This document shows, piece after piece, positions 1-8,021 of a DNA stretch of 64,000 bases. The notes below the pieces were generated by a model, which saw only the letters and a list, made by a program, of their open reading frames with translations, did no database searches and was not told where the DNA came from. The stretch spans positions 62,001-126,000 of the forward strand of contig NZ_JAPHEH010000001.1 of assembly GCF_029607905.1 (NCBI RefSeq), in the 5' to 3' direction. A program made the translations under genes and the position numbers. The DNA comes from Thiovibrio frasassiensis (GTDB taxonomy: Bacteria > Desulfobacterota > Desulfobulbia > Desulfobulbales > Desulfurivibrionaceae). Numbering within the stretch: the first letter of the stretch is position 1; each line of letters opens with the position of its first letter.

Positions 1-2
1 AG

Positions 3-2366
3 ATTCCCCGTCTGGCCAGGAAATACGGGCTCAACGTAACCCTCGGCGCCTGGCTGACCAACGACCTGGAACGAAACGAGGTGGAAATCGCAACCGCCAT
101 CCGGGTCGCCCAGGAGAACTACCAGAACGTGGTCCGGATCATCATCGGCAACGAGGCGCTCCTCCGCGGCGACCTGACCCCGGAACAGCTCATCGCCTAT
201 CTCGACCGGGTGCAGGAGGCGGTGGAAATTCCGGTGAGCACCGCCGAACCGTGGCATATCTGGATGAAATATCCGGAGCTCGGAGAACACGTGGACTACA
301 TCGCCACCCACATGCTGCCCTACTGGGAAGGCATAGAAATGGCCCAGTCCATTGATTACATTGTTAAGCACATGAACATGCTGAAGCAAAAATTCCCGGC
401 CAAAGAGGTGATCATCGGCGAGGTGGGCTGGCCCAGCAACGGGAGAACGCGCCAGCTGGCAGTGGCTTCTCCGGCCAACGAAGCCATCTTTCTCCGCCGT
501 TTTCTGGCCAAGGCCGAACAGGAAAAATACACCTACTATGTCATGGAGGCCTTTGACCAGCCTTGGAAACAAGGGAGTGAAGGCTCGGTGGGTGCGTACT
601 GGGGCGTGTACGATGTCAACCGCGAACCCAAGTTCCCCTTTACCGAACCCATTGTCAAGATTCCGGAATGGCGGACCCTGGCAGGGATCTCGGCCATCAT
701 CGCCATCATCACCTTCGCCTTTCTCCTCATCGACAGCAAAACCCTGCGCACCAGGGGGCGAAGCTTTCTTGCCACCATCGCTTTCGGTGCCTCCACCGGA
801 GCGGTGTGGATTGTTTACACCTACACCAGACAGTACCTGAACCCGACCACCATCCTCATCGGCATCCTCATGGTGATCGGCATGATCGGGGTGGTGGTGG
901 TGCTCCTGGCCGAAGCCCACGAATGGGCCGAGGCAACCTGGCTCTCCCAGTGGCGGCGGCCATTTACCCCGCAGCATCTGGACGATGACCAACTGCCCAT
1001 GGTCTGCGTCCAGGTGCCGGCTTACAACGAACCGCCCGAGATGATGATCGAAACCCTAAACGCCTTGGCCAAGCTGGACTATCCCCGCTACGAGGTCCTG
1101 GTCATCGACAACAACACCAAGGATCCCGCAATCTGGCAACCGGTGGAGGAACACTGCCTCAAACTCGGGCCCAAGTTCCGCTTCTTTCATGTGGCTCCGC
1201 TGGCCGGATTCAAGGCCGGAGCGCTGAACTTCGCCCTGGAAAAAACCGCGCCGGAAGCAGAGCTTCTGGCGGTCATTGACAGCGATTACATTGTCACCCC
1301 GGACTGGCTCAAGGACATGGCCCCCCAGTTTGCCAAGCCCTCCCTGGCCATTGCCCAGGCACCCCAGGATTACCGGGACGATGAAGAAAACCTCTTCAAG
1401 GCCATGTGTTATGCGGAATACAAGGGATTTTTCTATATCGGCATGCTGACCCGCAATGAACGCAACGCCATCATCCAGCACGGCACCATGACCATGGTCC
1501 GCAAATCCGTACTGCAAGAGGTTGGAGGCTGGGCGGAGTGGTGCATCACCGAGGATGCGGAACTGGGTCTAAAAATCTTTGAACGCGGCTATGAGGCCAC
1601 CTACATTTCCAAAAGTTATGGCAAGGGGTTGATGCCGGACACCTTTGTCGATTTCAAGAAACAACGGTTCCGCTGGGCTTACGGGGCGGTGCAGATCCTG
1701 CGGCGGCATGCCAAAGCCCTGCTCTTCGGCAGGCAGACTGCCCTCACCAGGGGCCAGCGGTATCATTTTGTCGCCGGCTGGATACCCTGGCTGGCCGACA
1801 GCCTGAACATGTTCTTCACCGTGGCCGCCCTGGGCTGGTCCACGGGCATGGTCTATTTTCCGCTCCAGATTGACCCGCCTCTGGTGATCCTCTCGATCAT
1901 GCCGCTGACCCTCTTTGTTTTCAAGGTGGGCAAGATGATTTACCTCTACCGGACCCGGGTCGGCGCCACCGCCGGACAGACCCTGGCCTCGGCCCTGGCA
2001 GGACTTTCCCTGTCCCACACCATTTCCCAGGCGATCATCCTCGGTTTTTTCACCAAGGACATCCCATTTTTCCGAACCCCAAAACGGGCCAGGCGTCATG
2101 CCCTGTTCCAGGCCCTGCAATCGGCGAGGGAAGAAGGGCTGATCATGGCAGCCCTCTGGCTTGCCGCCACCTGCGTCGTGGTGTCGCAAGGGTCGGAAAC
2201 CGCGGATCTGCTGGTTTGGATCATGGTCCTGCTGGTCCAGTCGATCCCCTATCTGGCGGCGGTTATCATGTCCATGGTGAGCGGCTTTTCAAAAACCGAA
2301 GAAAAAATCATCAGCAGTATCACTGCGCCGCCTCCGGTCGTGGAGGAGGTAAAGAGCAACGCGTAA
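3..2366 (+). CDS. GH17/GT2 beta-glucan synthase, 5' end outside window
   Basis: The reading frame is already open at base 3, and the sequence before the GTG at 81 (KYGLNVTLGAWL) is typical GH17, so the gene begins upstream of the window. The N-terminal part is a glycoside hydrolase family 17 domain with both catalytic glutamates visible, in GNE and in GEVGWPS. Three membrane helices follow, then a family 2 glycosyltransferase domain with VPAYNEP, DSDYI, TEDAEL and QRFRW motifs, then further C-terminal helices. This order matches membrane proteins that make and branch beta-1,3/1,6-glucans (NdvB/NdvC-like). The sugar product cannot be told from sequence. A strong inverted repeat follows the stop codon. 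Confidence 0.85.
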   Translation: MPRLARKYGLNVTLGAWLTNDLERNEVEIATAIRVAQENYQNVVRIIIGNEALLRGDLTPEQLIAYLDRVQEAVEIPVSTAEPWHIWMKYPELGEHVDYIATHMLPYWEGIEMAQSIDYIVKHMNMLKQKFPAKEVIIGEVGWPSNGRTRQLAVASPANEAIFLRRFLAKAEQEKYTYYVMEAFDQPWKQGSEGSVGAYWGVYDVNREPKFPFTEPIVKIPEWRTLAGISAIIAIITFAFLLIDSKTLRTRGRSFLATIAFGASTGAVWIVYTYTRQYLNPTTILIGILMVIGMIGVVVVLLAEAHEWAEATWLSQWRRPFTPQHLDDDQLPMVCVQVPAYNEPPEMMIETLNALAKLDYPRYEVLVIDNNTKDPAIWQPVEEHCLKLGPKFRFFHVAPLAGFKAGALNFALEKTAPEAELLAVIDSDYIVTPDWLKDMAPQFAKPSLAIAQAPQDYRDDEENLFKAMCYAEYKGFFYIGMLTRNERNAIIQHGTMTMVRKSVLQEVGGWAEWCITEDAELGLKIFERGYEATYISKSYGKGLMPDTFVDFKKQRFRWAYGAVQILRRHAKALLFGRQTALTRGQRYHFVAGWIPWLADSLNMFFTVAALGWSTGMVYFPLQIDPPLVILSIMPLTLFVFKVGKMIYLYRTRVGATAGQTLASALAGLSLSHTISQAIILGFFTKDIPFFRTPKRARRHALFQALQSAREEGLIMAALWLAATCVVVSQGSETADLLVWIMVLLVQSIPYLAAVIMSMVSGFSKTEEKIISSITAPPPVVEEVKSNA

Positions 2367-2432
2367 AGACAGAATACGATCCGTGCTCTCTCTGGAAATT
2401 TCCCCGGGGGGTACCAAACCACGACCAACCTG

Positions 2433-2482
2433 CAGAGGCAAGGGGAATGTATTTTTAGAGAAATCCATTCCCCTTGCCTCTG
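2433..2482. repeat. 17-bp perfect inverted repeat after the glucan synthase gene
   Basis: Bases 2433-2449 (CAGAGGCAAGGGGAATG) are exactly complementary to 2466-2482, with a 16-base loop. There is no T-run directly after either arm, so it is not a classical intrinsic terminator. It could still end or protect the upstream transcript, or be one copy of a dispersed palindromic repeat. Confidence 0.7.
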
Positions 2483-2618
2483 TCAAAAAAATCGGCTATA
2501 GAGGCGGATATTCTGTTTTTTATCCCATGAGGAAAAAATCGGCGTTCTGGTCCGGAAAAAAATAATACCCGCCCCCCCAGTGCAGCGAGCAGCCGGATCC
2601 TTCAGCCTTCTTCCCACC

Positions 2619-3422
2619 ATGCAAATCTCTCCCCAAAAAGCCGCCGCCCCCCGCTCAGAGTTGCCGCCCAGAAAGAGGGGGGTTTTCCGTTGGCTCCGCA
2701 CGCTTTGCCGTCTGGCTCTTCGGGTGTTTGTTCTCTGCCTCGCAGGAACCATGGCGATCACCATCCTCTTTCGCTGGGTACCGCTGCCTTGCAGTTCTCT
2801 CATGATCCAGCGACAGGTTGCTTCCCTGTGGGAGAAAGAGAAGGAATACCGCTTCCGCTACCAGTGGGTTGCCCTGGAGAAGATGTCTCCCTATGCGCCG
2901 CTGGCGGCAATCGCCTCCGAAGACCAGAAATTTTTCAGCCACATGGGTTTTGACTTTGAAGCCATCGAAAAGGCCTGGGAACACAACCAGCGCCGGAAAC
3001 GGGTGCATGGGGCAAGCACCATCTCCCAACAGGTTGCCAAGAATCTCTTTCTCTGGCCGGGACGAAGCTTCATCCGCAAGGGACTGGAGGTTTATTTCAC
3101 CCTGCTGCTCGAGGGTCTCTGGCCCAAACACCGCATCCTCGAGGTCTACCTCAACGTGGCGGAGTTCGGCCCCGGCATCTTCGGGGTTGAAGCTGCCAGC
3201 AAGGTTTACTTCCACAAATCCGCCGCCAAACTGAATAGTGCGGAAGCCGCTATTCTGGCGGCAATCCTCCCCAGTCCCCTTCGCTCAAGTGCAGCCCGGC
3301 CATCCGGCTACATCAGCGAACGGGCTTGGCATATCCAACAGCAGATGCGTCTCATGGGCGGCACGGAATCACTGCGCAAACCCCTCGGCCAAAAGGCAAA
3401 AAAAAGAGCCGTAAAGAAATAG
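2619..3422 (+). CDS. mtgA: Monofunctional biosynthetic peptidoglycan transglycosylase
   Basis: A GT51 transglycosylase that polymerises lipid II into glycan strands at the outer face of the inner membrane. A basic N-terminal stretch is followed by one membrane anchor (VFVLCLAGTMAITILF). Then come the GT51 motifs: EDQKFFSHMGFD with the catalytic Glu, GASTISQQVAKN, and LEVYLNVAEFG. There is no transpeptidase domain, so it is the MtgA type. I chose the ATG at 2619 (267 aa). An in-frame GTG at 2580 would add 13 residues, and neither start has a clear ribosome-binding site. Confidence 0.9.
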   Translation: MQISPQKAAAPRSELPPRKRGVFRWLRTLCRLALRVFVLCLAGTMAITILFRWVPLPCSSLMIQRQVASLWEKEKEYRFRYQWVALEKMSPYAPLAAIASEDQKFFSHMGFDFEAIEKAWEHNQRRKRVHGASTISQQVAKNLFLWPGRSFIRKGLEVYFTLLLEGLWPKHRILEVYLNVAEFGPGIFGVEAASKVYFHKSAAKLNSAEAAILAAILPSPLRSSAARPSGYISERAWHIQQQMRLMGGTESLRKPLGQKAKKRAVKK

Positions 3423-3533
3423 CCATACGCAGCGGACTGATTCCTTACGACTCCTGAGAGCAAAAGCAACCGCACAAACGTTGCGGCTTCGCTATTGTCC
3501 CACGGGATGACGTTCTTCACTTCTGAACAATCG

Positions 3534-4403
3534 TCAACCTTTCTCCTGTTTATCAAGATTGATCCGCACCTCCTTCCTGCTAAAAGGGCAGCGGAAGGCA
3601 AGACAATAGGCAACCAACTCCATACCGGTGCTGTTTTTATTCCCTTGGCCATACTTTGGATCGCCGAGAACGGGGTGCCCGATCAGGGCAAAATGTCGAC
3701 GGATCTGATGCAGGCGTCCGGTCTCGAGAGTGACTTCGACGATGGAAGTATTGCTGCCTGGATCATAGGCAGTGAGGATGTATCGGGTGATGGCTGGCTT
3801 GCGGTCCAAAGGCAGGTCAATCACCCCGGAATCCGAACCGAGACGGCCAAGCACGGTTACCCGGTACTGCTTGTCAATACCGTTGACCTGCAACAACCCG
3901 GATAGTTTTGCCGCCGCCGCCTTGGTGTGGGCCAGAATCATCAAACCGGCCGCCTCCCGATCGAGCCGGTGCACGGGCAAGACCGGACGCTTCAAGCGAA
4001 AATGGACCTCGACCTGACGGACCAGCGAGCAATGATCTCCGTAATCCGTTCCCTGCGCAAGCAGACCGGCGGGCTTGAACCAGACACTGTACTGGCGGGC
4101 ATCGTGGAGACATTGAGCCACCGGAGGTTTTAGCGAAAGCAGGCGAGCATCGTAAAACAAATCAAGAATATCGCCAGGACTCAATTGCGCGGTTGCCTTC
4201 CGCAAATGTTTCCGCCCGCCCCTCTTGCCCGTCAGCCAGACCGCCCCCTTACACATGGCATCTTTCACCCGGCTCTTGGCAAGCCCGGCCCGGGCCGCGA
4301 TCAGGTCGCAGGCCGGACCCACATCCTCGGACCCCGAGGTAATCCGCATGGTAAAGGGGGCCGGAAACTGCGGTGTCTCCGCTCTGTTATCTGAAATGTT
4401 CAT
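3534..4403 (-). CDS. RluA-family pseudouridine synthase
   Basis: Converts uridine to pseudouridine in rRNA or tRNA. An N-terminal S4-like RNA-binding segment (AGLAKSRVKDAMCKGAV) precedes the catalytic domain, which carries the family signature VHRLDREAAGL with the catalytic Asp, and ends with GRLHQIRRHFA and GDPKYG. The ATG at 4403 overlaps the last 17 bases of thiL, which suggests translational coupling. Starting further upstream would add residues that look like read-through of thiL in another frame. The target base cannot be assigned, since RluA, RluC, RluD and TruC share these motifs. Confidence 0.85.
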   Translation of the reverse strand: MNISDNRAETPQFPAPFTMRITSGSEDVGPACDLIAARAGLAKSRVKDAMCKGAVWLTGKRGGRKHLRKATAQLSPGDILDLFYDARLLSLKPPVAQCLHDARQYSVWFKPAGLLAQGTDYGDHCSLVRQVEVHFRLKRPVLPVHRLDREAAGLMILAHTKAAAAKLSGLLQVNGIDKQYRVTVLGRLGSDSGVIDLPLDRKPAITRYILTAYDPGSNTSIVEVTLETGRLHQIRRHFALIGHPVLGDPKYGQGNKNSTGMELVAYCLAFRCPFSRKEVRINLDKQEKG

Positions 4404-5391
4404 AGCCACGGTAGCTGATCTCCCTGCGTTGGCCCGCCTCTTCAAGAAAAACTCCCCGCCCTTCGACAATCCGACCCACCGCAAAAAGTTCTCGGCCGGT
4501 TTTTTCCATGATCAGATTGCAGAGCGGTTCCATCTCTTGCTCGCCAACAGTGAAGAGCAACTGATAATCCTCTCCTCCGGACAGCGCCCAATCAAGGGGA
4601 GAGTGGCCGCAGGTTTCCCCTGCTTTGCAGAGCACAGGGGAAAGGGGAATCCTTTCCGCCGCCACCACTGCTCCGACCCCGCTCTCTGCGCAGATATGGG
4701 CCAAATCGGTGGCCAGGCCGTCGGAGAGATCCTGCATGGCATGGACCAACCCGCTGGCGGCCAGCACCCTGCCTAAGGCGACCTGAGGAACAGGATCCAG
4801 ATGCGCACCAACCAAGGTCTGCCAGCCGGGATCATGAGCCAGCCCCATCCGGCACAAGGCAAGACCAGCCGCCGCCTCGCCCAAAAGGCCACTGACCAGA
4901 ACCACATCTCCGATGCGCGCACCTTTTCGGGTAAGCAGTTCCGTCTCAGCCATTTCCCCGAGCAGCGTAACGGAGAACATGGACTCATGCCCGCTCTGCA
5001 CCGTGTCCCCGCCGATCAGGACCACACCATGCTCGGAGAGCACGGCAAGAAAACCGGCCATAAAATCAGACAACCATTGGTTCTCGGTCTCGGGGGGCAG
5101 GGCCAGGGAAAGCAGGGCGAAACGCGGAAAGCCTCCCATGGCGGCAATATCACTGATATTGACGGAGGCCGCCTTCCGGCCGAGGGCAACGGGTGGATGC
5201 CAGGCGGTATCAAAATGCACCCCCGCCACCATGGTATCGGTGGTGACCAGACTGACTCGTCCCTGGGATGTTCGGTACACCGCACAGTCATCGCCGATCC
5301 CGACCACAAGATCGTCGGAGTTTCCCGTCGCCTGGCGAATGCGGGCAATGATCTCTCTTTCTCCTCCGGGCCTGGCCATGTGGGTCACCAT
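4387..5391 (-). CDS. thiL: Thiamine-monophosphate kinase
   Basis: Phosphorylates thiamine monophosphate to thiamine diphosphate, the last step of cofactor synthesis. The N-terminus GEREIIARI followed by VGIGDDCAV is the ATP/Mg2+ site of the ThiL/PurM superfamily. Further motifs are TTDTMVAGVHF, INISDIAAMGG-type (here VNISDIAAMGG), IGGDT and DLSDGLATDL. Length (334 aa) is normal for the family. The start is ATG at 5391; a second ATG four codons later is also possible. It is the upstream partner of the overlapping pseudouridine synthase gene. No TPP riboswitch is visible in front of it. Confidence 0.93.
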   Translation of the reverse strand: MVTHMARPGGEREIIARIRQATGNSDDLVVGIGDDCAVYRTSQGRVSLVTTDTMVAGVHFDTAWHPPVALGRKAASVNISDIAAMGGFPRFALLSLALPPETENQWLSDFMAGFLAVLSEHGVVLIGGDTVQSGHESMFSVTLLGEMAETELLTRKGARIGDVVLVSGLLGEAAAGLALCRMGLAHDPGWQTLVGAHLDPVPQVALGRVLAASGLVHAMQDLSDGLATDLAHICAESGVGAVVAAERIPLSPVLCKAGETCGHSPLDWALSGGEDYQLLFTVGEQEMEPLCNLIMEKTGRELFAVGRIVEGRGVFLEEAGQRREISYRGYEHFR

Positions 5392-5455
5392 TTTTTCATC
5401 AAGTTTTTCTGAAGCTATCCCGATATGTTAGACAAAGAACCCTGAGGAAACGATC

Positions 5456-5632
5456 ATGCAAGTCATCTGCTGCGTTTGTCACAAAACAAAAAAGCACAAC
5501 AGCTGGGCAGCCAAGCGGAGTGCCAATTCCGGTGACCAGCGCTCACACGGCTATTGTCCGGGGTGTTATCAGCAGATGATGGAGAGAATTGAAAACTTCT
5601 TTGTCATGAACAGCTGCCGCAAAAGCGCCTGA
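5456..5632 (+). CDS. Small cysteine-rich zinc-ribbon protein (58 aa)
   Basis: A 58-codon gene with a good ribosome-binding site (TGAGGAAACGATC before the ATG). The product has CCVCHK near the N-terminus (Cys5, 6, 8) and YCPGCYQQM in the middle (Cys34, Cys37), plus Cys54. Two Cys-x2-Cys knuckles about 25 residues apart are the layout of a treble-clef or zinc-ribbon fold. It lies between divergent thiL and a convergent hypothetical gene. I do not recognise a named family; a regulatory or nucleic-acid-binding adaptor is a guess. Confidence 0.6.
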   Translation: MQVICCVCHKTKKHNSWAAKRSANSGDQRSHGYCPGCYQQMMERIENFFVMNSCRKSA

Positions 5633-5644
5633 ACAACCGGGCTC

Positions 5645-6016
5645 CTACTTGATTACCTTCAGGATGGGCCGCTTCTTTTTTTCCGGACTTATCTGTCCAC
5701 TGCCGTTCTTCTGAAGCAACTCGCCGCCACCGCCAAAATCAATGGCCTTGATGAACCGCTGCTCGCCGCCCATGGTGAATATATCCTGCCCGGTGAATTG
5801 CGGGGTCCGCAGAGTCCAGACCACCTTCTGCGGAGGAAGGGTCAACAACTGCAAACCTACCTGCCACCACTCCTCCTTCTTGGCATAGTCCCTCACAATC
5901 CCCGTAACCAGAGCATACATGATCTGTTCGGCCACGATCAGAACAATGTCTCCGACTTGGGTCGTCTCCTTGAAGACAAATATATTTTTCAAGTCAGTTA
6001 CAATTTTCTCGATCAT
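5645..6016 (-). CDS. Hypothetical protein
   Basis: 123 residues. The first half is predicted to be mixed alpha/beta and mostly soluble (VGDIVLIVAEQIMYALVTGIVRD), and the C-terminus is lysine-rich (PEKKKRPILKVIK). No signal peptide, membrane segment or catalytic motif is visible. The ATG at 6016 lacks an obvious ribosome-binding site. It is convergent with the small zinc-ribbon gene and divergent from the ECF sigma operon. I do not recognise a family; the regular codon use suggests it is a real gene. Confidence 0.6.
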   Translation of the reverse strand: MIEKIVTDLKNIFVFKETTQVGDIVLIVAEQIMYALVTGIVRDYAKKEEWWQVGLQLLTLPPQKVVWTLRTPQFTGQDIFTMGGEQRFIKAIDFGGGGELLQKNGSGQISPEKKKRPILKVIK

Positions 6017-6238
6017 GGGATAGTCTCATTAAAAGGGAATAAAGGCACAACCACTCCAGGGAAAGCAAGATACCCAATCACGGAAAATCTTTCAAGCACA
6101 GGTCCACAGCAACATACCACGGATCAACTCGCTTTCCTGTTGTTCTTTTGCCTCCTTTTTTGTTTAATCCAGGAAGATGCTTCCGGCAAGCGCCTCCCCT
6201 TTTGACACAGGCGGAGAAGATGCATTCCCATTTTGCCG

Positions 6239-6267
6239 GGAACTTTTTAGCCCCTCGGTTGTCTTAA
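6239..6267 (+). promoter_or_regulatory. ECF-type promoter of the sigma/anti-sigma operon
   Basis: GGAACT at 6239-6244 and GTCTTAA at 6261-6267, separated by 16 bases. This fits the RpoE-like (GGAACTT / GTC or TCTGA) promoter class. It lies about 45 bases before the sigma factor start, so the sigma factor probably drives its own operon. A 15-bp palindrome (TTGGCCCTGGGCCAA, 6283-6297) sits between promoter and start codon and could be an operator or a leader hairpin. Confidence 0.65.
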
Positions 6268-6315
6268 CGCTATACAGAAAAATTGGCCCTGGGCCAATAG
6301 GACAAGCGGATCACG

Positions 6316-6876
6316 ATGCCATACCAAGAAGTAGCCGAACTTGTCCGTGCCTTCCGCCAGGGGGAGCAGCAGGCCTTTAACCGGCTGGTGACCCTCTATC
6401 AGAAGAAGATATATAATCTGGCTCTGGGCTATGTAAAACAGGAAGATGAGGCCAAGGATCTCGCGCAGGACATCTTCGTCACGGTCTTCCGCCAGATAGA
6501 CAAACTGAAAGACGAAAGCAAGTTCGGGGCCTGGCTCTACCAACTGGCCCTGAACCACTGCCGGAACCGTTACCAGAAACTGCGCCGCCGGGGTTTTTTC
6601 AGCAATCAGTCCCTTGATGATCCGGACACCGGCTTGCACTTAAGCTCCGGCACCACTCCGGAAAAAGAGTACGAACAGCAAAACACCGTCCGTCTGGTCC
6701 GGGAAGCCATTGCCTCCCTCGCGCCTGCGGAAAAAGAAGTCATTCTTCTCCGTGATCTGCAGGAGCTTTCGTACGAAGAAATCAGTGAGATTCTTGCTCT
6801 GCCCATGGGCACGGTCAAGTCCAAACTAAACCGGGCCCGCCTGGCCTTAAAAAAACGTCTCAAACATCATCTGTAA
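6316..6876 (+). CDS. ECF-family RNA polymerase sigma factor (RpoE-like)
   Basis: 186 aa with only sigma regions 2 and 4, as in group 4 (ECF) factors. Region 2 is seen in AFNRLVTLYQKKIYNLALGY and DEAKDLAQDIFVTVF, region 4 in EKEVILLRDLQELSYEEISEIL and GTVKSKLNRARLAL. The family directs RNA polymerase to stress promoters and is held by a membrane anti-sigma factor. The next gene, 11 bases downstream, encodes exactly such a partner. The ECF-type promoter at 6239 suggests autoregulation, and two more copies of that motif in the window (7721, 31311) are candidate targets. Confidence 0.9.
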   Translation: MPYQEVAELVRAFRQGEQQAFNRLVTLYQKKIYNLALGYVKQEDEAKDLAQDIFVTVFRQIDKLKDESKFGAWLYQLALNHCRNRYQKLRRRGFFSNQSLDDPDTGLHLSSGTTPEKEYEQQNTVRLVREAIASLAPAEKEVILLRDLQELSYEEISEILALPMGTVKSKLNRARLALKKRLKHHL

Positions 6877-6887
6877 TCGGTCCGCCT

Positions 6888-7697
6888 ATGCAATGCACTG
6901 AAGTCCAGCCGCTGTTCACCGAGTTTGCGGACAATACCCTTGCCCGCGAAGAGCTGCGCGCCCTGACCGACCATCTTCTCGGCTGCCCGGTCTGCGCCGT
7001 GGAATGGCAGGAGTTTCAGCAAACCCTCCGCCTCGTGCATAGCCTCGAACCACTGGTTCCCCCAGGCGATCTGCTGCCGGGCATCCACGCAAAGCTGGCA
7101 AAAAAAGGTATCTTCTATCGGGCCTGGACTTTTATCGATGCTCTGAATTTTTCCCTATCAATCCCCGCCGCCGCTGCCATATTCACCATTGCCATGCTCG
7201 GAGGATTCATGCTCACCTCCTCGCCCTTGCAGCAAACAAACATCTTCCCATCGCCTTTAGCCCGGACCTCCTCCTTACCGCAAGGAGAGATTCTCGCCAC
7301 CAGACGACCAGCGCTTGCCCCGAATCTCATGTTTGCCGTCTCTCATAATGAAGCGCGCCTGAGCGGAGATCTGGAGCCGCTTGCCCGGACACCCCTGACG
7401 ACCCACCCGGCTCCCGACAATCATGCCCGCCGCCTGTTATCCCCGGACCTGCATGTACTCATCAAGGATATCGATCGCGACAGCCGGATCACACTCTGCC
7501 GAGAGATGTTGCACCGGAACTGGCAGCTCCATCGCGTCAGTGCCAGCCTGTTCCTCGTCCATCTCCCCCAGTCCGAACTGAGAGATTTCCATAACCTCAT
7601 CGGCCACCACCATTTCGTCCTGGTCCCTGCCGCAGCGGGGGAAACACGATTCGGGAACGAGAAGCAGATATTGACCGCTGCCATCCGCTTTCAATAA
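6888..7697 (+). CDS. Zinc-finger anti-sigma factor
   Basis: 269 aa. The N-terminus contains the ZAS signature H-x3-C-x2-C (His29, Cys33, Cys36 in DHLLGCPVC), which binds zinc and clamps the sigma factor. One membrane helix follows near residues 88-112 (SIPAAAAIFTIAMLGGFML), and the rest would be periplasmic. This is the usual single-pass anti-sigma arrangement, where an envelope signal leads to proteolysis and sigma release. It directly follows the sigma gene and no doubt shares its transcript. The periplasmic domain matches no family I know, so the inducing signal is unknown. Confidence 0.85.
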   Translation: MQCTEVQPLFTEFADNTLAREELRALTDHLLGCPVCAVEWQEFQQTLRLVHSLEPLVPPGDLLPGIHAKLAKKGIFYRAWTFIDALNFSLSIPAAAAIFTIAMLGGFMLTSSPLQQTNIFPSPLARTSSLPQGEILATRRPALAPNLMFAVSHNEARLSGDLEPLARTPLTTHPAPDNHARRLLSPDLHVLIKDIDRDSRITLCREMLHRNWQLHRVSASLFLVHLPQSELRDFHNLIGHHHFVLVPAAAGETRFGNEKQILTAAIRFQ

Positions 7698-7720
7698 AAA
7701 CAATGGCTGCATTTTTTTCA

Positions 7721-7749
7721 GGAACTTTTACAAAGCAGACCGTGTCTTT
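7721..7749 (+). promoter_or_regulatory. Second ECF-type promoter, in front of a putative small RNA
   Basis: GGAACT at 7721-7726 and GTCTTTC at 7743-7749, spaced by 16 bases as at 6239. It starts 24 bases after the anti-sigma stop codon. The only thing it can drive before the terminator at 7819 is a short transcript of about 105 bases. Confidence 0.6.
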
Positions 7750-7754
7750 CTTTT

Positions 7755-7860
7755 TATGATGCGCATCCTCCAAGCATCTCTTCTTCCTTTCCCTTCTTCC
7801 CCAGAAGGGCGTGTCCCTGGGACCGCAGAGCCCCCCTCGCTCCTGCGGTCCCGTTTTTTT
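7755..7860 (+). ncRNA. Putative ECF-sigma-dependent small RNA 1
   Basis: Predicted from a promoter at 7721-7749 and an intrinsic terminator ending near 7860; the start (about 7755) is estimated from the -10 element. There is no convincing reading frame. After a short lead the RNA has a C/U-rich stretch (7775-7790, CATCTCTTCTTCC-type), then a 7-bp hairpin (7791-7797 with 7803-7809) whose loop is TCCCC, then the terminator hairpin. C-rich loops and CCTCC (7777-7781) are complementary to Shine-Dalgarno sequences, the usual seed of repressor RNAs. Inference only; no homologue search was possible. Confidence 0.5.
7819..7860 (+). terminator. Intrinsic terminator
   Basis: GGGACCGCAG (7819-7828) pairs perfectly with CTGCGGTCCC (7843-7852) around a 14-base loop and is followed by GTTTTTTT. 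It ends the sigma/anti-sigma transcript and the predicted small RNA, and separates both from htrA. Confidence 0.85.
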
Positions 7861-8021
7861 TCTCAATACGGTCGCACACCCCGGGCTTGACATCCAGAAA
7901 AAGAGATATACACAATAACACAGACGTACAAGAATGACTGATTACTCAGAGGCATGGCAACTTGTCCAACTCCACCCCTATGCAACATGCTTATCTTGTC
8001 CAACACCTCAAGGAGCACACT

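Noticed and set aside
5392-5455. TPP riboswitch before thiL
   Set aside because: Only about 60 bases separate thiL from the next gene and no CUGAGA-type core is visible.
7887-7915. Sigma-70 promoter for htrA at TTGACA 7887
   Set aside because: The spacer of 16-17 bases leads only to TACACA/ACACAA; not good enough to list.
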